A stretch of DNA of 64,000 nucleotides from positions 1 to 64,000 of the forward strand of contig CACMAH010000004.1 in assembly GCA_902611605.1 (NCBI GenBank). The letters are read 5' to 3'. The notes under the pieces were generated by a model. It had not been told where the DNA came from, made no database searches, and saw only the letters and a list, made by a program, of their open reading frames with translations. Made by a program: the position numbers and the translations under genes. Positions 10,765 to 20,697 of this stretch are shown here, piece by piece. Positions within the stretch are counted from its first letter, which is position 1; each line of letters starts with the position of its first letter. This DNA comes from an uncultured Alphaproteobacteria bacterium (GTDB taxonomy: Bacteria; Pseudomonadota; Alphaproteobacteria; Rhodobacterales; Rhodobacteraceae).

Positions 10765-10768
10765 ATTA

Positions 10769-10932
10769 CTAGTTTTGAGGTATAATATCAAAGGCAAAGG
10801 TAAATCTTTCTTCATTACTTTTAAATGGAATTGTATGATGGAATAAAGATGATGGGAATAAAACTAGATCTCCCTTATTCACATCTACAGCTTTTAATCA
10901 AATTTTTTTCCATCAAAAGGTGTATTAACGAC
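10769..10932 (-). pseudogene. Remnant of a 2OG-Fe(II) oxygenase (C-terminal part only)
   Basis: Hand translation of the minus strand: VVNTPFDGKKI*LKAVDVNKGDLVLFPSSLFHHTIPFKSNEERFTFAFDIIPQN*. One internal TGA and an upstream in-frame stop; not in the ORF track. Confidence 0.72.
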
Positions 10933-10964
10933 TTAAATAAAAAAATAAATTATTCATTAAAATG

Positions 10965-12539
10965 TTAGAAAAAAGCTTTTTTTATGTCTTTTAAATAATC
11001 TGTTTCATTGGTTGGTTTATCCCATCGTATGCGATGTATTCGTGGGAATCTTAATGCTAAACCTGATTTGTGTCGTTTACTTTCATTAATACTATCAAAT
11101 GCAATTTCTAATACTAATTCCTTTTTTACTTCTCGAACCGGACCAAACCTATTGATAGTGTTTTTTCTAACCCAATTATCTAATTTTTTTAACTCTTCGT
11201 TCGTAAACCCAAAATAAGCTTTTCCTATGGGTACAATTGCGTTGTCATTCAACACACCAAAAGTAAAATCAGAATAATATGAACTTCTTTTTCCATGGCC
11301 ACGCTGTGCATACATCAGTATGGTATCTAAAAAGAGAGGGTTTTTTTTCCATTTAAACCAAAGTCCTCTTGGTCTGCCTGACAAATATACGCTATTTTTA
11401 GATTTAATCATTAAGCCTTCTTGATTAAACTTTTCGGTGCTTTCTATTTTAATCTGCTTAAGGTCGTTCCAGTCTTTAAAATCAATAATTTTTGAAATGT
11501 CTAAACATTCCGACGGATTTAATTTTAACCAATTTGATAAAATATACCTTCTTTTACTAAGTGGTAAATCTCTAAGATCATTACCGTTTTCAAATAAAAT
11601 ATCATATAATTTTACAAATGCAGGGATTTCATTAATGATTTTTTTTGAAGGTTTTTTTCTGTTTAGTCTCTTTTGAAGAAAATTAAATGGAAGAGCTTTA
11701 AATTTCCTTCCGACAAGTAATTCTCCATCTAAAACGGCATTCCCATTAATATTGCTTATTATATCTGGAAATGATTGTGAAATCTCATCCCCTGTTCTCG
11801 AATAGACTTTTTTATTTTTATTATCTAAAACTAATTGAACTCTAATCCCGTCCCATTTTAATTCTGCAAAGAAATCACTTGGTTTTAATTTATTAAAATC
11901 TTTTTCTTCATTAATTGGATGAGCGAGCATCATAGGATGAAACATATCACTAAACTTTATTTTTGGTTTGAATGATTTATTTTCCAGCCATTCAAATAAG
12001 TTTAGATAGGGATAAGATAATCCATGCCAAATTCTTTCAATATCTTCGATATTTTTATTTCCATACTCTGCTAATGCTAATTTGACCAATTTTGCTGAGA
12101 CTCCAATTCTAAAACCACCAGTGGTAAGTTTTATTATGGACCACCTTTCATTTGCATTAGATTTATTCATTAAATCTAAAATTATTTTCTTTTGTTCAGA
12201 TTTTGAGTTTTCATTTATTAAATTAATGAAAGCATGAAGTGATAATTCATCTTGAATTTTTACAGATTTTATTGGCCAAATTAATGAAATAGTTTCTGCT
12301 AAATCTCCAACATAGTCATATGACATTTTAAACAATTCGTAATCAACTTGATCTTTAATTAACTCGTGATAAAAACTGGCAGTTATATTTTTTACCTTAA
12401 AATCACCAGTAATAGCAGCTAAAGCGTACCCTCTATCTGGATCTGGAGTGTTTCCTATGTATTCCTTCAGAGCTGATTTCTTCCTATTTCTGCTTGGAGT
12501 AAACAACAACTTTTCTAATAAAGAGGAGAAGGTCTTCAA
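10965..12539 (-). CDS. ATP-dependent DNA ligase (ligase-associated repair cluster)
   Basis: Adenylation motif ELKWDGIRVQL, YSRTGDEIS, LDGELLVG, EGLMIKSKNS, WFKWKKNP; adjacent to ligase-associated exonuclease and helicase. Confidence 0.93.
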   Translation of the reverse strand: MKTFSSLLEKLLFTPSRNRKKSALKEYIGNTPDPDRGYALAAITGDFKVKNITASFYHELIKDQVDYELFKMSYDYVGDLAETISLIWPIKSVKIQDELSLHAFINLINENSKSEQKKIILDLMNKSNANERWSIIKLTTGGFRIGVSAKLVKLALAEYGNKNIEDIERIWHGLSYPYLNLFEWLENKSFKPKIKFSDMFHPMMLAHPINEEKDFNKLKPSDFFAELKWDGIRVQLVLDNKNKKVYSRTGDEISQSFPDIISNINGNAVLDGELLVGRKFKALPFNFLQKRLNRKKPSKKIINEIPAFVKLYDILFENGNDLRDLPLSKRRYILSNWLKLNPSECLDISKIIDFKDWNDLKQIKIESTEKFNQEGLMIKSKNSVYLSGRPRGLWFKWKKNPLFLDTILMYAQRGHGKRSSYYSDFTFGVLNDNAIVPIGKAYFGFTNEELKKLDNWVRKNTINRFGPVREVKKELVLEIAFDSINESKRHKSGLALRFPRIHRIRWDKPTNETDYLKDIKKAFF

Positions 12540-12542
12540 TTA

Positions 12543-13523
12543 TTATTCCTCTTCTCTACCTTGCATGTATAGAGGTTCAGCATTTATGTTATTTGACTTA
12601 CACCAATATACTAAAGCATCTTCTCTACCATGCGTTACCCAGACTGATTTAGTCTTACAGCTTTTTATGGTTGTAATTAATTCGTTCCAATCACAATGAT
12701 CAGATATAATTAATGGAATTTCTACTAAGCTTTGCTTTGCTCTTTGTTTAATAGACATCCAACCTGATGCATAACATATTACTGGATCTGAAAAACGTCT
12801 TGACCATTTATCTTTTAAAGCTGAGGGTGGAGCAATTACAATTTTACCCTCAAAATCCTCACTTTTTTTGTAAGAAACAGGCTCTAAGTTACCAAGATTA
12901 ATTCCCTGGGATATATAATAGTCACAGATTTTTAATTGGGATCCATGCAAATAAATTGTTTCATCGTAACCAGCATCACGTAGTAATTTTATTACTCGTT
13001 GTGATTTTCCTAGTGCGTAAGCCCCAATTATATAGGTTTTAGTATCATTTTTTTCAAAAGCTTTTAATATTTTTTTTATTTCATTTTCTGGTTTAGGGTG
13101 TTGAAATACTGGTAATCCAAATGTTGCTTCAGTAATTAATTGGTCACACTCAACTAATTCATAGCTTTGACAGGAGCTATCGGGTGAAGTTTTATAATCT
13201 CCAGTTATTAATAAGCGACTGTTTTTAGTTTCAATTAAAATTTGTGCACTGCCAAGAATATGTCCTGCTGGAAAAAATGTGAAATTTAAATTGTTGATTT
13301 TTAATGGTTTATGGTATTCTATGGATTGGAAAGAGCCTGCACATTTATCACCATACCTTATTTTCATTATATCAATGGTATTTTGTGTCGCTAATACATT
13401 TTGGTGACCTATTCTAGCATGATCTGCATGACCATGAGTAATAATTGCATTTTCTACAGCCATCATAGGGTCGATATATGCATTAATTGTTTCTATATAT
13501 AATTTATGATTAATAATTCCCAT
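12543..13523 (-). CDS. Ligase-associated DNA exonuclease (metallo-beta-lactamase/beta-CASP fold)
   Basis: AIITHGHADHARIGH, FFPAGHILGSAQILIE, LLITGDYKTSPD, VWVTHGREDALV; gene neighbourhood. Confidence 0.92.
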   Translation of the reverse strand: MGIINHKLYIETINAYIDPMMAVENAIITHGHADHARIGHQNVLATQNTIDIMKIRYGDKCAGSFQSIEYHKPLKINNLNFTFFPAGHILGSAQILIETKNSRLLITGDYKTSPDSSCQSYELVECDQLITEATFGLPVFQHPKPENEIKKILKAFEKNDTKTYIIGAYALGKSQRVIKLLRDAGYDETIYLHGSQLKICDYYISQGINLGNLEPVSYKKSEDFEGKIVIAPPSALKDKWSRRFSDPVICYASGWMSIKQRAKQSLVEIPLIISDHCDWNELITTIKSCKTKSVWVTHGREDALVYWCKSNNINAEPLYMQGREEE

Positions 13524-15947
13524 AACATAGAATATAAGAAATTATTTTATAAACTTAAATCCCATCCCATTAATCAGTGGATAATTGATAAAGGTTGGGA
13601 ATGGTTTCCTCATCAAATTCAAATACTAAAATCGATCGAGAAAAACAATTCTGTTTTAGTACAATCTCCCACAGGTACAGGCAAAACCCTAACTGGTTTT
13701 TTACCATCTTTATTAAGTTTTAATTATGATAGACAAAAATCTACAATAAATACTTTATACATTTCTCCCCTTAAAGCTTTGACAATAGATATCCACAGAA
13801 ATATTTCTAAACCCATTAAAGAACTTAATCTTCCTATAAATTTAGAAACAAGAACTGGTGATACTTCGCAAAATATAAAGTTAAAACAAATAAAAAATCC
13901 TCCAGATTTTTTAATGACTACTCCAGAGTCATTGTCTCTTTTATTATCTAATCAATTTGCAAGTACACTATTCAAAGATTTAAAGTATGTCATAGTTGAT
14001 GAAATTCATACTTTTTTAAATAACAAAAGAGGTGATTTGCTAAGTCTGAATCTTGCTAGATTATTAAAAATTGCAAATAATGTAAAAAGAATTGGATTAT
14101 CTGCTACTATAAAATCTCCAAGTTTTGCGATGAATTGGCTTTCACAGGAGAAAACTGATTTAATTCAAATAAAAAAACTTACTCCTCCCGATATTAAGAT
14201 TTTTCAACCAGATAACAGAATCCCATGGTCAGGTCATATGGGCATTCATGCAATTGTAGAAATCTATAAAAAGTTACTTGGAATTGGAAAAACAATTATT
14301 TTTGTTAACACTAGGGGACAAGCTGAGTTTATATTTCATGAACTTTGGAACATTAATACTAACAATTATAAAATAGCTATTCATCATGGTTCATTAGATC
14401 TGGGCTTAAGAAAAAAAGTTGAGAACCAAATGAGTGATGGTATTCTAGATTGTGTTGTAGCCACTAGTTCTCTAGACCTTGGAATAGATTGGGCAGAAAT
14501 AGATCTAGTTATTCAAATTGGAGCCCCAAAAGGTTTAAATAGATTAATACAAAGAATTGGACGTTCAAATCACAAATATGATCAACCTAGTAAAGCAATT
14601 CTAGTTCCCACAAATCGATTTGAATATCTTGAATGTTTTGCAGCAATAAATGCAATAAACAAAAATTATTTAGATGATCTTCCTATTAAAAAGGGAGCAT
14701 TAGATGTTTTGGCTCAGCATATTTACGGAACTGCCTGCTCAGATAGTTTTTGTCCTGACACACTTTATAAGACGGTAATATCTGCATATCCATATAAAGA
14801 CTTAAAGTTTGAAAACTTTCTGAAAGTATTAAATTTTGTGAAAGATGGCGGTTATGCCTTAAAAAATTATGAAAAATATAGAAGACTTAAAACTCTTGAA
14901 AATGGTCATATAACAATAAATTCAAAAGCCGATATAAGAAGATATAAAATGAACATTGGTACAATAATAGAAGCTCCAATGTTAACTGTTAAATTTAAAA
15001 GAAAAACACTTGGAAGAATTGAAGAGAATTTTATAATTAATCTTTCTCCAGGTGATACTTTTATATTTGGAGGAGAAGTTTTAGAATTTGAAAAAGTAGA
15101 AGGTTTAAGTGTTTATGTAAAAAAATCAAAAAATAAAGAAGCCAAGATTACAGTTTATGCTGGTGGTAGGCTTCCTTTATCTACCCAATTATCTAAGTCT
15201 GTAAGAGAAATTATAGGAAATAAAAATTTCTGGAAAAAACTTCCAAAACAAATTCAAGATTGGTTGAATTATCAAGAAGAACAATCAATATTACCAAATC
15301 CAAAAAATATGATTGTAGAAATTTTTCCCTATAAAAGAAGATTTTATACAGTAATACATTCTTTTTTGGGTTGGAATGCTAATCAAACCTTGGGGTTTCT
15401 TCTTTTAAGAAGAATGAAAAGAGCTGGATTTAGACCTATGGGATTTTCTATGAACGATTATGGATTAGCAATTTGGTCTTTTAAAAAACCTGAAAATGTA
15501 AATAATCTATTAGATGCAAATATAGTTTTTGAGGAATTTGAAGAATGGTTGCAAGATACGCCATTATTGAAAAGATTATTTAGGGATGTTGCATTAATTT
15601 CGGGACTAGTAGAAAAGCGTATTCCTGGAGCAGAAAAAACAGGAAAACAAGTTTTATTTAGTACTGATCTAATTTATGAGGTATTGATTAAATATGATTC
15701 ACAACATGTATTATTAGAAGCAGTAAAAGAAGATGCTATGGATGGTTTTATAGATGGTTCAAGGCTGCGAGAGACTTTACATCTCATGCAAGAGAACATT
15801 TTAGTGAAATATTTGGATCAAATTTCACCATTTTCATTACCTATTATACTTGACGTTACTAAAGAGAGTATAGGTCATTCAATAGGTAAAGATGATATTT
15901 TAGATGAAATGCGAGAAAATAAATTTTTTAAAGATGCAGCATTTTAA
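13506..15947 (+). CDS. Ligase-associated DEXH-box (Lhr-type) DNA helicase
   Basis: VQSPTGTGKTLTGFLP, VDEIHTFLNNKRGDLL, GLSATIKSP, VATSSLDLGIDWAEIDLVIQIGAPKGLNRLIQRIGRSNH. Confidence 0.95.
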   Translation: MINNSHNIEYKKLFYKLKSHPINQWIIDKGWEWFPHQIQILKSIEKNNSVLVQSPTGTGKTLTGFLPSLLSFNYDRQKSTINTLYISPLKALTIDIHRNISKPIKELNLPINLETRTGDTSQNIKLKQIKNPPDFLMTTPESLSLLLSNQFASTLFKDLKYVIVDEIHTFLNNKRGDLLSLNLARLLKIANNVKRIGLSATIKSPSFAMNWLSQEKTDLIQIKKLTPPDIKIFQPDNRIPWSGHMGIHAIVEIYKKLLGIGKTIIFVNTRGQAEFIFHELWNINTNNYKIAIHHGSLDLGLRKKVENQMSDGILDCVVATSSLDLGIDWAEIDLVIQIGAPKGLNRLIQRIGRSNHKYDQPSKAILVPTNRFEYLECFAAINAINKNYLDDLPIKKGALDVLAQHIYGTACSDSFCPDTLYKTVISAYPYKDLKFENFLKVLNFVKDGGYALKNYEKYRRLKTLENGHITINSKADIRRYKMNIGTIIEAPMLTVKFKRKTLGRIEENFIINLSPGDTFIFGGEVLEFEKVEGLSVYVKKSKNKEAKITVYAGGRLPLSTQLSKSVREIIGNKNFWKKLPKQIQDWLNYQEEQSILPNPKNMIVEIFPYKRRFYTVIHSFLGWNANQTLGFLLLRRMKRAGFRPMGFSMNDYGLAIWSFKKPENVNNLLDANIVFEEFEEWLQDTPLLKRLFRDVALISGLVEKRIPGAEKTGKQVLFSTDLIYEVLIKYDSQHVLLEAVKEDAMDGFIDGSRLRETLHLMQENILVKYLDQISPFSLPIILDVTKESIGHSIGKDDILDEMRENKFFKDAAF

Positions 15948-16599
15948 AATAAAATTTGCTAGTGAAACCTTTGAAATTCTTCCTTCAGGGACTATTTTCT
16001 GGCCTAGAGAAGAAATATTAATTGCTTCTGATTTGCATCTTGAGAAAGGCAGTAGTTTTAATAAGGAAGGTACTTTTCTACCCCCATACGATTCTCTTGA
16101 TACAATCAAAAGACTTGAGGAAATAATTAAAATAACTTCTCCTAAAAAAATTCTTTTATTAGGTGATACTCTTCATGACAAAAATGGATTATTAAGAATG
16201 TCGGAAGTAGTTAAAAAGCAAATCTTTTCATTATTAAAAAAGAACTCTTTTATTTTGGTTAGTGGAAATCATGATGAAGAACTCGTATTTCCAAACCTAA
16301 AACTAGATCCTTACTATAAATTGAGGAATATAACATTTACTCATCAAATGTCTTCGAATGAAAAATTGGAAATAAGTGGACATTTTCACCCAATAGTAAA
16401 TACAAAGTTTAAAGGCATTAGAATTAGATCTTCTTGTTTTGTTGTAACAAAAAATAAAATTATATTACCTTCTTTTGGAACTTTTACAGGAGGACTAGAC
16501 ATTAATAATAATGCTTTTCCCAATATTATTAATAAAGAAACAAAGGTTTTTATAATTTATAATCAGCAAATAATTAATTTAAAGGATTCTTATTTTTAA
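15904..16599 (+). CDS. Ligase-associated metallophosphoesterase (PdeM-like); the ATG at 15934 is the more likely start
   Basis: ASDLHLEKGSSF, LLGDTLHDKNG, LVSGNHDEEL, ISGHFHPI; overlaps the helicase 3' end. Confidence 0.9.
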   Translation: MKCEKINFLKMQHFKIKFASETFEILPSGTIFWPREEILIASDLHLEKGSSFNKEGTFLPPYDSLDTIKRLEEIIKITSPKKILLLGDTLHDKNGLLRMSEVVKKQIFSLLKKNSFILVSGNHDEELVFPNLKLDPYYKLRNITFTHQMSSNEKLEISGHFHPIVNTKFKGIRIRSSCFVVTKNKIILPSFGTFTGGLDINNNAFPNIINKETKVFIIYNQQIINLKDSYF

Positions 16600-16858
16600 A
16601 AACTCAAAGATTTTTAATCAACTTAATTTTTACTTCATCAATCTGGATCTTTGACTTACGATTGTTAAAAAAGTATTAAATCTCCACAAAACAAAAATAA
16701 ACTTGAAATAAATGATTACAAAAAATTATTTCCCATGATATATGAGAGAATATTAAGAATTAAAAATTGGGTTTTGAATAAATCAATTTAAAGCATTCAA
16801 TTTTTTTAATTATAAGTTCACTCATTTTAATTTCATTAGTAACAATTGGAGTTTATAA

Positions 16859-17617
16859 ATGTCAAATGAAGCTGTTTACCCTTCTTTAAACAACAAGGTA
16901 GTAGTAGTAACTGGTGGAGGTTCTGGAATAGGAGAGTCTATTACTCGCTCCTTTATCAAACAGGGTGCTAAAGTTGCATTTTTAGATTTTAATGAGAAAG
17001 ATTCCATAAAGTTAATTAAAGATTTAAATACTGATAACTTACATTTTGAATTTTGTGATTTAAGAGATATTGAACAACTAAAAAATTCTATTAAAAAAAT
17101 AAGTTCTAAATTTGGACCAATTCAGATTCTTGTTAATAATGCTGCCAGAGATGATAGGCATAGTCTGCAAAGTGTAACTTCAGAATATTTTGATGAGAGA
17201 ATTGCTACTAATTTGAAACATCAATTATTCGCTTCTCAAGCAGTTGTGAGTGATATGGAAAAAAATGGTGGTGGCGCTATCATAAATATGGGATCTACAA
17301 GTTGGATGATAGGTCAGGGAGGAATGCCATGTTATACAACTGCAAAATCTGCAATACAAGGTTTAACGAGAGGGTTAGCTAGAGATTTGGGTCCAAAAAA
17401 TATTCGTGTTAATTGTGTTGTTCCTGGATGGATAATGACAGAAAGACAAGTAGATATGTGGTTAACTCCAGAAAGTGAAAAAGAACTGATGGATCGTCAA
17501 TGCATTAAGCGTAAGTTATTTCCTAAAGATATAGCAAGATTTGTTCTTTTTATGGCATCTGACGAAGCATCAGCGTGTTCTAACCAATCTTTTGTAGTTG
17601 ATGGAGGATGGTTGTAG
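16859..17617 (+). CDS. SDR family oxidoreductase
   Basis: VVVTGGGSGIGESI, LVNNAARDD, YTTAKSAIQGLTRGLARDLGPKNIRVNCVVPGW. Confidence 0.93.
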   Translation: MSNEAVYPSLNNKVVVVTGGGSGIGESITRSFIKQGAKVAFLDFNEKDSIKLIKDLNTDNLHFEFCDLRDIEQLKNSIKKISSKFGPIQILVNNAARDDRHSLQSVTSEYFDERIATNLKHQLFASQAVVSDMEKNGGGAIINMGSTSWMIGQGGMPCYTTAKSAIQGLTRGLARDLGPKNIRVNCVVPGWIMTERQVDMWLTPESEKELMDRQCIKRKLFPKDIARFVLFMASDEASACSNQSFVVDGGWL

Positions 17618-17627
17618 GGATTAAATT

Positions 17628-18413
17628 TTACTCTGGTACTGCACCTATGATTTGTTGGTCATAATTAATTATTGCACCTGTAATAATTCCGGATGAAAAA
17701 CTTAATAAATAAGTAACTAGAGGTGCTAATTTTTTTGGATCCACAAGTTCTCCCATTGGTAATGTTTTTTCGGCTTTTCTGACCCAGTCGTCAGATGCTC
17801 CATGAAATTTTTTTTGAATTTCGTCTTCTCCTGGTGTATTCATCCATCCAGGGGCAACCACATTTACACGAATCTTGTATTTACGTAATGCTAATGCAGA
17901 GTTTTTTGATAATGTTAAAAGACCCCCTTTGGATGTAGAATATGCAGTTAGAAAACTTTGTCCAACGTAAGATGAAGTTGAAGCTATATTAACTATAGAT
18001 CCAGGTTCTTTATTCTTTTTCAGCTTTTTAATTAGGCCCTGCATTAAAATGAAAGGAGCTCTTAAATTAATATTCATATGTTGCTCCCATAATTGAATAG
18101 AAGTGTTTTCTATACTACCCCTAGTAGTTACTGCAGCAGAATTAACTAAACAATTAAGGTTTGGAAAATATTTAATACTTTCCTTAATCAAGTTATGACA
18201 TTCTTTTACATTTTCTAAGTCAGTCTTTATATATTTTACTTTAACATTTTTCTTTAAAAGTTTTTGTTCTGCTAGAGCACCTTTTCTTTTATTCCTACCG
18301 GCTATAATTATTTCTTTACAACCGTTTTCAATAAGCTTATTTGCAATTTCGAAGCCTAGACCTTGTGTTCCTCCAGTAATTAAAACTGAATTATTATTAT
18401 TTTTAATTTTCAT
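17628..18413 (-). CDS. SDR family oxidoreductase
   Basis: VLITGGTQGLGFEIA, LVNSAAVTT, YSTSKGGLLTLSKNSALALRKYKIRVNVVAPGW. Confidence 0.92.
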   Translation of the reverse strand: MKIKNNNNSVLITGGTQGLGFEIANKLIENGCKEIIIAGRNKRKGALAEQKLLKKNVKVKYIKTDLENVKECHNLIKESIKYFPNLNCLVNSAAVTTRGSIENTSIQLWEQHMNINLRAPFILMQGLIKKLKKNKEPGSIVNIASTSSYVGQSFLTAYSTSKGGLLTLSKNSALALRKYKIRVNVVAPGWMNTPGEDEIQKKFHGASDDWVRKAEKTLPMGELVDPKKLAPLVTYLLSFSSGIITGAIINYDQQIIGAVPE

Positions 18414-18536
18414 AAATAACCTGCTTAATCACATAAAAATATACTGAATAAACCAATTATACTGATGTTACTATAATAGTTTTACAAAAAACTTAGCATA
18501 ATATATTTTAAAAATAAGATATATAAATTTATTTGG

Positions 18537-19706
18537 ATGGATCAAATGCCAATTATTAATAGGATAGCCAATTTTGCAGAAGAAATGAAACAATGGAGAC
18601 AAGAACTACATTCAAATCCTGAATTAAAATTTGATTGTTATGAAACTGCAGAGTTTATAGTTAAGCGTTTGAAAGAGTTTGGTATAAGTGAAATTCATAC
18701 TGGAATTGCTAAAACGGGAATAGTGGCAATCATCAATGGAAAACAAGAAGGTGAAACAATTGGATTAAGAGCAGACATGGATGCTTTGCCATTACAAGAA
18801 ATTAAACAGCATTCATACAAATCAAAAAAAGATGGTATAATGCATGCTTGTGGTCACGATGGACACATGACTATGCTACTGGGGGCTGCAAAATATCTAA
18901 ATGAAACCAAAAATTTTTCTGGTAAGGTAGCTTTAATCTTTCAACCTTCAGAAGAAGATGGTGGGGGTGGCCAGGTGATGTGTGAAGAAGGAATTATGGA
19001 TACCTTTTCTATAAATCAAGTATATGGATTACATAATGCACCTGGTTTACCATTAGGTTTTTTTAAAACAAATCCTGGTCCAAATATGGCTGCTGCAGAT
19101 GATTTTACTATTGAAATAAAAGGAAAAGGTGGGCATGGAGCAAATCCAGAGGAAACATTTGATCCCATAGCTGCATCTCTTCAAATTGCACAATCCATAC
19201 AGACAATTAGTTCAAGAAACTTATCTGCATTGGATAATGTTGTTATCTCAATCACTCAGATACATTCTGGTACAACGCACAATATTATACCTGACAAGGC
19301 ATTTATCAATGGTACCGTAAGAACGCTTGATAAAGTTACCCAAAAACTTGTGCATGAAAGATTTAAGTCTATTTGTTCCGGCACTGAAATCTCATTTAAT
19401 TGCGAAATTAATTTAAAATATAATATTGGTTATCCAGTTACTTTTAATCATGAAGAAGAGACAAGATTTTCTGTAGAAGTGGCAACTGAGATATCGGGAT
19501 CTAGCTTGGTTGACGGGAATGCTCCACCTATCATGGGTTCTGAGGATTTTTCTTATATGCTTTTAGAAAGACCTGGAGCCTACCTGCACGTTGGCCAGGG
19601 AGATGGCCCAGCCTTACATAGTCCAGAATATGATTTTAATGATGAATTATCCCCCATAGGTGCCAGTTTTTTTGTAAAACTGGTTGAAAAAGCTCAGCCT
19701 TTGTAA
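18537..19706 (+). CDS. M20-family amidohydrolase (hippurate hydrolase/aminoacylase-like)
   Basis: WRQELHSNPELKFD, LRADMDALPLQE, HACGHDGHMTMLLGAAKYL, FQPSEEDGGGGQVMCEEG, MGSEDFSYML. Confidence 0.92.
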   Translation: MDQMPIINRIANFAEEMKQWRQELHSNPELKFDCYETAEFIVKRLKEFGISEIHTGIAKTGIVAIINGKQEGETIGLRADMDALPLQEIKQHSYKSKKDGIMHACGHDGHMTMLLGAAKYLNETKNFSGKVALIFQPSEEDGGGGQVMCEEGIMDTFSINQVYGLHNAPGLPLGFFKTNPGPNMAAADDFTIEIKGKGGHGANPEETFDPIAASLQIAQSIQTISSRNLSALDNVVISITQIHSGTTHNIIPDKAFINGTVRTLDKVTQKLVHERFKSICSGTEISFNCEINLKYNIGYPVTFNHEEETRFSVEVATEISGSSLVDGNAPPIMGSEDFSYMLLERPGAYLHVGQGDGPALHSPEYDFNDELSPIGASFFVKLVEKAQPL

Positions 19707-19725
19707 GAAAGCAACTTAAAAAAGA

Positions 19726-20691
19726 GTGAAGACAATTTTTGATAAAGTTTTTAAATTAGCCAAAAACTCTAGGGATAGTAGAAATTTGATTTTAAATTCT
19801 ATTATTCAAACGCCTTGTTTAAGAAGTAGATTAAAATTAGATGAGGAAAGAGAGCTTTATTTCAAAGCAGAAAATTTTCAATATACAGGCTCTTTTAAAT
19901 TAAGAGGAGCTTTGTCAAAAATAAAAAAAGTCGAAAAAAATACAAAACTAATAACTGCTTCTTCTGGTAACCACGGCATCGCGTGTTCTCATGCTGCAAA
20001 AGTGACCGGTCATAACCTTACTGTTGTTTTACCAGAAAAAGTTTCTAAATCCAAACTAGAATTAATAAAGGGTTATGGTACTAAAATTATACTAAACCCT
20101 GGGGATTCTGGATTAGCTGAAAAACATGCTAGATCATTAGCTGAAAATGGTGAGTTTGATTATATTTCTCCTTATAATGATATTGATATTATTGCGGGAC
20201 AGGGTACGATAGGTTTTGAATTACTTGAGCAATTACCCAAAATAGATAATGTTTATATTTCAATGGGGGGTGGAGGTTTAATATCTGGAATAGGTAGTGT
20301 TATTAAATATCATTCTCCCAAAACAAAGATAATTGGAGTAAGTGCTAAAAATTCTGGAGCGCTTTCAGCTAGTTTGAAACTAGGCAAAGTATGTGAAACG
20401 ACTCATTTAGATACATTGGCTGATGGTTGTGCGGGAGGTATTGATGAAGATACTCTCACTTTACCACTGGCTAAAGCAGTAATAGATAGTGTCATAGACT
20501 GTACAGAAGAACAAATAATAGAAGCAATTAAAATCCTTGCTTGGGATGAAAATTTGTTGGTTGAAGGATCTGCTGCTCTTGCACTTGCAGGATTTCTGCA
20601 AGATAAAAATTCAGAAAAACAAAAGGTAAGTTTAGTACTTTTATGTGGTGGAAATTTTGATAAAGATTTATTATTACCTATTTTATATTAA
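19726..20691 (+). CDS. PLP-dependent threonine/serine dehydratase-like enzyme (GTG start)
   Basis: FKAENFQYTGSFKLRGAL (PLP lysine), SSGNHGIACSHAAK, SMGGGGLISGIG. Confidence 0.88.
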   Translation: MKTIFDKVFKLAKNSRDSRNLILNSIIQTPCLRSRLKLDEERELYFKAENFQYTGSFKLRGALSKIKKVEKNTKLITASSGNHGIACSHAAKVTGHNLTVVLPEKVSKSKLELIKGYGTKIILNPGDSGLAEKHARSLAENGEFDYISPYNDIDIIAGQGTIGFELLEQLPKIDNVYISMGGGGLISGIGSVIKYHSPKTKIIGVSAKNSGALSASLKLGKVCETTHLDTLADGCAGGIDEDTLTLPLAKAVIDSVIDCTEEQIIEAIKILAWDENLLVEGSAALALAGFLQDKNSEKQKVSLVLLCGGNFDKDLLLPILY

Positions 20692-20697
20692 AAGTTT

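Noticed and set aside
16600-16858. 260-bp non-coding gap searched for a decayed gene or RNA
   Set aside because: No recognisable peptide in any frame and no convincing stem structure; likely promoter/UTR sequence.
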